Shown one piece after another: positions 1 through 6,148 of a DNA stretch of 6,148 bases. The stretch is from assembly GCA_002401495.1 (NCBI GenBank), contig NVTG01000083.1, forward strand, positions 1 through 6,148, given 5' to 3'. The position numbers and the translations under genes are program-made. Source of the stretch: Candidatus Kaiserbacteria bacterium (GTDB taxonomy: Bacteria > Patescibacteria > Paceibacteria > UBA9973 > UBA2100). How positions within the stretch are numbered: position 1 is the first letter of the stretch; the number at the start of each line of letters is the position of its first letter. The notes under the pieces were generated by a model. It was not told where the DNA came from. It made no database searches and saw only the letters and a program-made list of their open reading frames with translations.

Positions 1-3000
1 GCACTGGCAAGCTGGACCGCCTCAATCGCACTCAGGCTTCCCTGCGATTTGCCAAACAGGACCTGTGACAGGATTTCGTCCTCAGGCAGTGACGGATTGG
101 AAGACAGAACAAGTTCCGGATCACTCGACGGCCCCTGGAAGCCAGCCGTCACGACAAGGTCTTCGGTTGTGTAGACCCCCTCGATATCCAGCATCGGATC
201 GGGCGGCGATGCCCCGGCAAAGGTGATTTGGGAATCCCGAATAACAAAGGTTTTGCCAATCACATCCAGCTGCCCGCGCAGGGCCGACAGCTGCCCGCTG
301 ATACGCGGATCATCCGTGGTGCCGGAAATATCAAGATTCCCGCCCCATTCGGAATCAAGTCCCTTGCCGCGCACAAACAAGCGTCCCGGGATATCCACCG
401 TGACATCAAGATTGCCGACAAAGCTGTCCTCGGCGTTCTTGGCGTCTTCCACTGCCTGGGTTTGCGACGCTTCTGGCAGGTTTTCAACATCGATGGTCGG
501 CACCGATTCCGGCAATGCCAACGTCAAATCCACTTCGCCGCGCAGGACCGAAACCTTGCTTTGAATATCTGCCTCTGACTGAGAGCCAGTCACACTGGTT
601 TGTACATCGGCCCAGAATTGCAGTTCATCCTTGCGCGACAGGGCAACATTACGCAGATCGGCAGACACGTCATATCGCACCTCCCCGCCATCCAGCAGAT
701 CAAGATCAACTGATGCCTTAACCGTGCCATTGCCCCCGTCAGTCGCCGTAAAGGAAGGAATGGAAAGGCCTGCCTGATCAAAGGTGCCATCAAGCGCCAT
801 CTGATTAAGAATGGTGCCGTATTCAAGATTTTCGTAGCGCCCCTGTGCAAGGGAAACGTCCCCGTTCCAACGCACATCACCAAGCGTTCCAGCGACATCA
901 AGCGAAAGCTTGATCTTGCCTGACACCTGATGATCAGGGGCCGGAACATAAGGCCAGAATTCGGCGATCTCGCCATTCAGGCGCACACGACCTGAAACCG
1001 GCGCGCCAAGATCGGGGCTGAAATCCTGTTCGAGCACAGAGATCGCAAGCGGCACCGTGCCTTCGGCAGTCAGGGCCTCAATATCGCCGTTGCCAAGTGA
1101 TGCCTGGCCGGTAAGGGTCCCTGTCGCAAGCTTGATATCAAGCAGCATTTCAAACGGTTTTAGATCAGCAACTGCCTTTGCTGTAATGCCAGAGATCCGG
1201 CCATCGATCTGCGCTGTCGGCGAACTTCCCCGCGCTTCGCGGAAGCTGACATCGAGATTTGCTGTGCCGCTTAGCCCATCATAGCCGGAGATACGCCCCC
1301 ATGGCCCCAAATCGACATCATTGAGATGGAGTTCACCCGCAATCGATTTTTGCCCGGCTTCCTGATCAAGACGTGCGCGCAGATGTCCGGTTCCAACGGT
1401 CAGATCCGCATCCAACTGTTGTCTGCCATTTGCCCGCAGAACGAATTGCAACGGTTTGCGCAGCGCAATGGCTTGATCCCCGATATTCGCGTCAAACCGG
1501 CTGGCCGTGACGCTGACATCATCACCGAGCGACACATCTGCAATCAAATCGGTCGAGATTGGAACATTGCCCTGATAGTGGCCTGAACTGTCCATTGTGA
1601 TGGCAAGCGCATCCAGACCACCCTTGATATCAAGGGAAACGTCATTAACGGCAATTGCCCCGGCGATGATGTCACGCCCGTCAAGTTTTGCTGATATCTC
1701 AGGCACATCAAACGCATTGCCTATTGTCGCATTAAGTTCGACATCTCCGATGCGTGTCGGATTGGCGTTATCACTGCCCACCATCCGAAGCCCCCTTGCC
1801 GACGCCGATGCTGTGATGGTTTGGCGGTCATTTTCCGGGCGAAGGGCAATATCGGCAATTACTGTCCCATTGCCAAAACCGACACCAAACTGATCAAGAA
1901 ATTCGGCATCAAGGTTTGAAAGCGCAATATCGCCACGCATCGGAACGCTGTAATCAGGCAAGGTGATGTCACCATTCAAAGCCAGATACTGCCCTTTCAG
2001 CGAGATCGCCTCGACCCGTAATTCATCCGAAGGCAACGAAACATTGGCAGCAAGTTTGAAAGCCCGGCTTCCCAGCATGAAGTCGGCATCATTGCCAAAC
2101 GACAAGACAGATTGTTCCGACCAGGACATGCGGCTTGTCAGCAAAATATCCGAGAAGCTCTGACCTGCAACATCAAGGCTTGGCACATTGAGTTCAATTG
2201 TTCCCGGTGGCGCTGACAAGGCGCCTTCCAGGTTGGCCGTCAGCGTGGCCGGGGAAATTTCAAGTCCAAGGTCGGGTGGCACAACACCCGGCGCGATATC
2301 GAGCTTGCTTTCAAGGGCCAGCTTCTCGAACGCATCGGTGATGCTCAGCTTCAGGGGGCCATTAACCATCGCCGTTTGCAGGGCGTCGACATCAACGCCC
2401 AGATCAAGATCGGGTGCCAGCGTGACCTTGCCGGTGATACGCGGTTCTTGCCCGACGATACGATCAAGGTCGGAAACCCCAAAGGTCGCCTGACTGGCGG
2501 AAACTTCAAGGCCGGTATTCAGGCCCTGCGTGCCCGACCATGTCAGGTCGGGGAATGCCACCTGCCCGCGCCCGCGCAAGTCAAGGCCGGAGATTGCGGA
2601 AAAAATTGAAAGATCGGCGATATCTGCGACAAGACCGGATGTCGTCACATTCAGATTTTCGTCGATATCGGCCTGCCCGCGCAATGCGATATCGGGCAAA
2701 TCCAATACCAGTTCACGGACCGAGATATTGGCGAAGTCCGGTGACATTTCGGCATCAAGCGACAAGCTCTGTTCTGCGCCAAGAAATGCGCCAAGCCCCG
2801 GATCATTCCACTCCGAACCAGATGTCAAAAGTTCCAGTGTCGCCAAAAGGGTATCATCAACGTCGTCTGTGGCAGGCATATCAGCCCGCAGGGCGACATT
2901 TGAAATTTGGGAAACAGGTGTTTTGACATCGCGCCCATCAAGGCGCAAAGCAAGGCCTGGCATTGCCAAATTGCCATCCGCCTGCACAGAAAACCCAAGC

Positions 3001-4154
3001 TCTGCCCAAGAAACCGCACCATCGAAAAGTGCAGACATTTCGGGGTTAATATCGGCATTGATATCCGCTGCAATCCGGTTTTCATCCAGATTGATCTCGG
3101 TTATCCCGGACAATGACAGCGCATCAGCCATCACAATCGAAATGCGGTCCAAAGCAAGGGTTTGGTCCCCTTGATCAAACGTCCCACCAATGCCCAGGTC
3201 GACAGTCTTGCGCAGCGGTTCGGGCAATTGTTCGGTGACGCGTTCCTGCGGGGCAAGTCCACCATCGAGGGCAAAACTCAGAACATCTGATGACAGTTGC
3301 ACGCCAACGTCGCTTTGAAGCGATGCATAGCCTGCAGCCGAAAGTTCAAGCTTACCCTTCCAGTCATTGGCCGGGCCATCTCCGCTCAGTGCGATATTGA
3401 TATCGGTCGATACACTTGGATCGACACCGGCCAGGGTCATCACCAGTCCATCACGGCCCAGCGCCCCGTCAATTTCGGCCGACAATTTTTCACCGGGCCC
3501 GTCAAAATCCAGATCAAGTTTGAGGTGATCTGCTCCACCATCGCGTGGCTGCAGGTCAAGAAATGCCGTTGCTGACAGGTTGGTTCCAACCTTTGCACGA
3601 GCATTCAGTGCATACAAAAAACTGTTGCCGGTAACCTGATCAACAATGGCGATCTCGCCAAGGGTCAATTCATCAAGTGCGACGGACAGTGGCAAAGCAA
3701 AGCCACCACTGGCTTCATCGTCTTCTTGAACTGTTTCGGGCGTTGTGCCATCGGGCAAAATGACATTTGCCGAAGCCACGGCCACACGATTGATCTGCAA
3801 CTTCCCGCCAAACAGCGCAATCGGTGACCAGTCGAACGCGACGTCCTGAATATCGAGATGCAACCCGTCCGAAGGACGATCCATTATCAGGCTGTCCAGA
3901 GTCAGACCGGTCCAAAGACTGCCTTCGAGGCGCCCCAATTCAAAGCTGCTGTCGGTTGCCGAGGAAACAGTTTCATTTATCAGGGGCGTTGCCATCCGAA
4001 GAACCGGACCCGTCCCGGCAACAGCAATCGCCCCCACAAGACCAAACACAGTTCCGCCAAGCACATAGGCGCCATAGCGCAGCCATTTCTTTGCTGAACT
4101 TGGCCCAATGGATGTTTTTTGATCTTTCGGTGGCAAAGAGTCAGACCCGGTCAA
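1..4154 (-). CDS. tamB: TamB, inner-membrane-anchored translocation/assembly protein (C-terminus cut off by window edge)
   Basis: I checked every codon from 4154 to base 3 and found no in-frame stop: 1384 codons are visible and the gene runs off the left edge. The product is the envelope-spanning partner of TamA. Residues 22-26 (KKWLR) precede a single hydrophobic Gly/Ala/Val helix at about 28-47, an uncleaved inner-membrane anchor. The family's N-terminal signature follows (RLEGSLWTGLTLDSL, 75-89; FDWSPIALFGGKL, 107-119). Residues about 150-1220 are monotonous short amphipathic beta strands separated by Gly, Asp and Asn turns, as expected for the hydrophobic-grooved beta-taco fold. An acidic, probably flexible linker lies at 1220-1245. 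The DUF490/TamB C-terminal domain shows LDSEWGGNLDISG (1266-1278), the RGQLDVIGKTF segment (1293-1303) and LPEDEILSQVLFGKS (1356-1370). In relatives that last motif lies near the C-terminus, so I infer roughly 100 residues are missing. Already longer than E. coli TamB (1259 residues). The start is probably TTG at 4154-4152, overlapping the tamA stop by 4 bases. Role: TAM-dependent outer-membrane protein assembly; TamB-type proteins are also tied to phospholipid transport. Confidence 0.95.
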   Translation of the reverse strand, partial: MTGSDSLPPKDQKTSIGPSSAKKWLRYGAYVLGGTVFGLVGAIAVAGTGPVLRMATPLINETVSSATDSSFELGRLEGSLWTGLTLDSLIMDRPSDGLHLDIQDVAFDWSPIALFGGKLQINRVAVASANVILPDGTTPETVQEDDEASGGFALPLSVALDELTLGEIAIVDQVTGNSFLYALNARAKVGTNLSATAFLDLQPRDGGADHLKLDLDFDGPGEKLSAEIDGALGRDGLVMTLAGVDPSVSTDINIALSGDGPANDWKGKLELSAAGYASLQSDVGVQLSSDVLSFALDGGLAPQERVTEQLPEPLRKTVDLGIGGTFDQGDQTLALDRISIVMADALSLSGITEINLDENRIAADINADINPEMSALFDGAVSWAELGFSVQADGNLAMPGLALRLDGRDVKTPVSQISNVALRADMPATDDVDDTLLATLELLTSGSEWNDPGLGAFLGAEQSLSLDAEMSPDFANISVRELVLDLPDIALRGQADIDENLNVTTSGLVADIADLSIFSAISGLDLRGRGQVAFPDLTWSGTQGLNTGLEVSASQATFGVSDLDRIVGQEPRITGKVTLAPDLDLGVDVDALQTAMVNGPLKLSITDAFEKLALESKLDIAPGVVPPDLGLEISPATLTANLEGALSAPPGTIELNVPSLDVAGQSFSDILLTSRMSWSEQSVLSFGNDADFMLGSRAFKLAANVSLPSDELRVEAISLKGQYLALNGDITLPDYSVPMRGDIALSNLDAEFLDQFGVGFGNGTVIADIALRPENDRQTITASASARGLRMVGSDNANPTRIGDVELNATIGNAFDVPEISAKLDGRDIIAGAIAVNDVSLDIKGGLDALAITMDSSGHYQGNVPISTDLIADVSLGDDVSVTASRFDANIGDQAIALRKPLQFVLRANGRQQLDADLTVGTGHLRARLDQEAGQKSIAGELHLNDVDLGPWGRISGYDGLSGTANLDVSFREARGSSPTAQIDGRISGITAKAVADLKPFEMLLDIKLATGTLTGQASLGNGDIEALTAEGTVPLAISVLEQDFSPDLGAPVSGRVRLNGEIAEFWPYVPAPDHQVSGKIKLSLDVAGTLGDVRWNGDVSLAQGRYENLEYGTILNQMALDGTFDQAGLSIPSFTATDGGNGTVKASVDLDLLDGGEVRYDVSADLRNVALSRKDELQFWADVQTSVTGSQSEADIQSKVSVLRGEVDLTLALPESVPTIDVENLPEASQTQAVEDAKNAEDSFVGNLDVTVDIPGRLFVRGKGLDSEWGGNLDISGTTDDPRISGQLSALRGQLDVIGKTFVIRDSQITFAGASPPDPMLDIEGVYTTEDLVVTAGFQGPSSDPELVLSSNPSLPEDEILSQVLFGKSQGSLSAIEAVQLAS

Positions 4155-4166
4155 AATGCCTGCCCC
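4151..4166 (-). promoter_or_regulatory. tamB translation start: purine-rich ribosome site and TTGA stop/start overlap
   Basis: On the minus strand the last codons of tamA contain GGGGCAGG (4166-4159), followed after four bases by TTGA (4154-4151). In TTGA the TTG of tamB and the TGA of tamA share two bases. In the tamB frame an upstream stop (TGA, 4196-4194) limits any extension, and no ATG, GTG or TTG lies between that stop and 4154. The next candidate is TTG at 4136-4134, with a weaker GGG nine bases upstream. The first in-frame ATG (3995-3993, residue 54) would remove the membrane anchor. The overlap arrangement is typical of translational coupling, so TamA and TamB are probably made from one message. 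The exact start is inferred. Confidence 0.6.
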
Positions 4167-6148
4167 AGACTGATATAGAATTGAAAATCGTCGTCAACGT
4201 TGGGCCGTTTATCGAGCGGCACCGCAACATCAAATCGCAGCGGCCCGACCGCAGTGTAGTACCGGAAACCAAGGCCGGCCGCCCACAAAAGATTGATGTC
4301 TTCGGGTTCAGAGCGCGCATAAACGTTCCCACCTTCGATGAACGGCACGATGCCAAAACTTTCGGTCACGCGTGCGCGAAACTCTGCCCCGACTTCCAGT
4401 ACGGAACGACCGCCCAACGGATCATGATCATCATCAAGTGGCCCGACCTTTTGATATTCATACCCGCGGATTGATCCGCCACCGCCGGAATAATAACGTT
4501 TGTTTGACGGCAGACCGCCACGCTCTTCGCCAATGATGGTACCTGTGCGGGCGCGTGCCGCAAAAACGTAGTCGCCATCATCGTCAAAGGCCAGATACTG
4601 CGACCCGGCCAACGAGACAGAGGTGAAATTGGTATCCTGATCGGACAAGCCCATATATGGCGACACATTGATTTCAAACCGATTGCCCACGGTCGGATCA
4701 AGCGGATTGTCAGTATTGTCGTGACGCAAGACCCCGCGCAGGCCGGCAAGATAGAATTCCTCGTTCGGGGAGTCCGATCCGGTCAGGTCGGAATATTCCG
4801 CCGTGACGCCAAATGTTGCTGTCCAGTTTTCCCAAAGTGGGCGTTCAATACCGGCAAAACTGTCAAGCGTTGAGCCCTTATAGGCATCTGTGTCGTTGTT
4901 CTTGGCATTTGCTTCGGCCACAAAGGACTGACGCCGTTCAAGGAACTGCGGTTTCTTGAACTCCGCCGATAGACCCTGTTCAAGGCTTGAGACATCAAAC
5001 CCCAGCCGCAACCGTTCCCCGGCACCAAAGAAATTGCGGTGCTCCCAAAAGGCATTGACGCCCGGACCATCTGCTGTCGAAAAGTTTACCCCGCCACCAA
5101 TCGAGCGCATCTTGCGTTCAACAACATCGATCTCGACAGGGATTTCGCCATTTTCCTTTACTGGACCGGCGACTTTGACAATCACGCTGTCAAACAGGTT
5201 TGTTTGTGCCAGTTCGCGACGCGTGGTGCGGACTTCATCAGGGTGGTATTGATCGCCGTGATCCCAACTGTGATAACCGGCAATGAAATCAGGATCGACG
5301 TCCTGTGCGCCATTCACGGTAATATCGCCAAACTGCGCGAGCGGCCCGGTATTAAAGGCATAATTGATGGTGATCGTCTTTTGTGCGGTGTCCGCCAAAA
5401 TGGTGCGCTTTCCCGCTTCGACAAGCGGGTAGCCCTGTTCACGCAAGATATCAACGCCGTATTGTTCGCCCAGAATGATTGGTTCAGCAATTGCACGCTG
5501 ACCGATCTCAAGGTTGGTTTTTTCCAGTTCCTCATCGGTCGCGTGACGTTCCACAACCCGATCCGGCCGCGTGATGACAAGATTGACCGCTGCAATCAAG
5601 TAAGGTGTGCCGGTATCGACATTATAGGTCAGGACCAGTGGATTGGGTTTATCGCCCCCGGTGGCAAGCGCATCATCACCCGCCTGTCCCGCAACCGCGT
5701 CATTAGCAGTGTCTTGCCCGGATGCGTCCGTCTCGGCAGCTGCATCCGATGGGCTTTCCACCGCTTTTTCCCGGATACTGAAGGTGATTTGGCCGTCGTA
5801 AAATCCGTTGGAGCGCAAAACAGCCTGAAACCGCTCGATATCGTCCTCGGCACGGCGTTGCAAACCGGCTCGCGACGCTGTTGGCCGTGACTGCAAACGT
5901 CGGGCTGTGCTCACGGAATTGAGCGCTTCGATCAGTTTTTCTTCCTGGGAATCGATGCCGGTAATCTCGACATCATAGGGGATGGTGGTTTGCAGGTCGT
6001 TCTGCAGAACGTCATTTTCCGCCCCATTGCCAAGGGCAAAGATCCCCTCGCCGTCTTCGTCTGATGCGCATGCCGAAAGAATTGTCCCTGCCAAGAGCAG
6101 TGGAACAACAGCAGCACGGCGCCCGAAAGCCGGGAAAGTGCGAAGCAT
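4151..6148 (-). CDS. tamA: TamA, Omp85-family outer-membrane assembly protein (predicted lipoprotein signal peptide)
   Basis: This 665-residue protein is the outer-membrane half of the translocation and assembly module. Seen in the sequence: an export signal at residues 1-26 with lipobox L24-S25-A26-C27; three POTRA-like domains at about 56-190, 190-271 and 272-346; then a beta-barrel from about 350 to the end. Barrel hallmarks are the Omp85 loop-6 motif SIRGYEYQ (559-566, R561-G562-Y563) after a four-glycine run, the FIEGGNVY strand (603-610), and a C-terminal strand FQFYISLGQAF ending in phenylalanine, as expected of the BAM recognition signal. POTRA1 is interrupted at 131-168 by an Ala/Asp/Gly-rich insert. 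Three POTRAs, rather than the five of BamA, and the tamB neighbour favour TamA over BamA. E. coli TamA is about 577 residues; the insert and longer leader explain much of the difference. The ATG is the last base triplet of the window, so the ribosome site and promoter cannot be seen; the well-formed signal peptide supports this start. The stop codon overlaps the start of tamB. Confidence 0.95.
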   Translation of the reverse strand: MLRTFPAFGRRAAVVPLLLAGTILSACASDEDGEGIFALGNGAENDVLQNDLQTTIPYDVEITGIDSQEEKLIEALNSVSTARRLQSRPTASRAGLQRRAEDDIERFQAVLRSNGFYDGQITFSIREKAVESPSDAAAETDASGQDTANDAVAGQAGDDALATGGDKPNPLVLTYNVDTGTPYLIAAVNLVITRPDRVVERHATDEELEKTNLEIGQRAIAEPIILGEQYGVDILREQGYPLVEAGKRTILADTAQKTITINYAFNTGPLAQFGDITVNGAQDVDPDFIAGYHSWDHGDQYHPDEVRTTRRELAQTNLFDSVIVKVAGPVKENGEIPVEIDVVERKMRSIGGGVNFSTADGPGVNAFWEHRNFFGAGERLRLGFDVSSLEQGLSAEFKKPQFLERRQSFVAEANAKNNDTDAYKGSTLDSFAGIERPLWENWTATFGVTAEYSDLTGSDSPNEEFYLAGLRGVLRHDNTDNPLDPTVGNRFEINVSPYMGLSDQDTNFTSVSLAGSQYLAFDDDGDYVFAARARTGTIIGEERGGLPSNKRYYSGGGGSIRGYEYQKVGPLDDDHDPLGGRSVLEVGAEFRARVTESFGIVPFIEGGNVYARSEPEDINLLWAAGLGFRYYTAVGPLRFDVAVPLDKRPNVDDDFQFYISLGQAF
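6068..6148 (-). other. Predicted lipoprotein (signal peptidase II) signal peptide of TamA, with lipidated Cys27
   Basis: The first 27 codons of tamA give a basic n-region (R3, R10, R11), a 15-residue hydrophobic core (AAVVPLLLAGTILSA) and then Cys27. The lipobox L-S-A-C matches the consensus [LVI][ASTVI][GAS]C exactly. The residue after Cys is Ala, not Asp, so by the E. coli sorting rule it would go to the outer membrane; that rule may not hold in this host. An acidic, flexible stretch (SDEDGEG, 29-35) follows and resembles the tether of many lipoproteins. An alternative is ordinary signal peptidase I cleavage next to A26 or A28, with the cysteine incidental. Confidence 0.65.

Noticed and set aside
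2530..3174. A 214-codon open frame on the plus strand, antisense to tamB.
   Set aside because: The opposite strand encodes a continuous TamB beta-strand pattern here. The antisense product is a Ser/Arg-rich sequence typical of a mirrored reading frame, with no convincing domain.
1..4154. Recurring short words such as gatatc and atcaag across the tamB region, which look like DNA repeats.
   Set aside because: They recur irregularly and reflect repeated codon pairs for Asp, Ile and Leu in the beta-strand pattern (for example LDIKG, LDVSG), not a spaced DNA repeat or array.
4150..4200. Possible terminator or promoter between tamA and tamB.
   Set aside because: There is no intergenic space: the genes overlap by 4 bases, and I saw no GC-rich hairpin followed by a T-run and no convincing -35/-10 pair.
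3824..4474. A 216-codon plus-strand open frame spanning the tamA-tamB junction.
   Set aside because: Both underlying minus-strand genes are well supported and overlap at 4151-4154. The product is Pro/Gln/Arg-rich and unlike any family I recognise.
4570..4590. Aspartate cluster DDDGD at TamA residues 522-526, resembling a calcium-binding loop.
   Set aside because: It sits in a predicted turn between barrel strands and lacks the full spacing of an EF-hand or other defined calcium loop. Asp/Gly-rich turns are common in beta-barrels.
5039..5890. A 283-codon open frame on the plus strand, antisense to tamA.
   Set aside because: It lies wholly inside tamA, whose minus-strand frame has clear POTRA and barrel motifs. 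The antisense product shows no recognisable domain or composition of a real protein, so it is most likely a by-product of tamA codon use.

Overview
The window is filled, edge to edge, by two genes on the minus strand that together form a translocation and assembly module (TAM). The first is tamA, an Omp85-family outer-membrane beta-barrel protein. The second is tamB, a very long inner-membrane-anchored, periplasm-spanning beta-rich protein of the AsmA-like/DUF490 family. Reading along the minus strand, tamA begins at the right edge (ATG at 6148-6146) and ends at 4151. tamB begins at about 4154, overlaps the tamA stop codon, and stays open without an in-frame stop to base 1, where the window cuts it off.

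The paired outer-membrane and envelope-spanning proteins point to a Gram-negative (diderm) proteobacterium. The tamA-tamB order, the moderate GC content by eye, and the long tamB reading frame fit an alphaproteobacterium. A Thalassospira-like or other Rhodospirillales host is my guess from general look, not something the sequence proves. No RNA gene, mobile element, CRISPR array or terminator was seen, and no stretch of 300 bases lacks a gene. The many plus-strand reading frames are antisense shadows of these two genes.

In the established TAM model, TamA sits in the outer membrane with its POTRA domains in the periplasm. TamB is anchored in the inner membrane by one N-terminal helix and crosses the periplasm as a long hydrophobic-grooved beta structure. 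Its C-terminal DUF490 domain contacts the TamA POTRA region. The pair is linked to assembly of some outer-membrane proteins, and TamB-type proteins also to phospholipid transport between membranes. The 4-base gene overlap suggests translational coupling.

The system is known, not new. Three details deserve a second look. TamA carries what looks like a lipoprotein signal peptide with a full lipobox, which is unusual for a proteobacterial TamA. Its first POTRA domain holds a low-complexity Ala/Asp/Gly insert. tamB has no ATG upstream of its membrane anchor, so it probably starts at a TTG overlapping the tamA stop codon.
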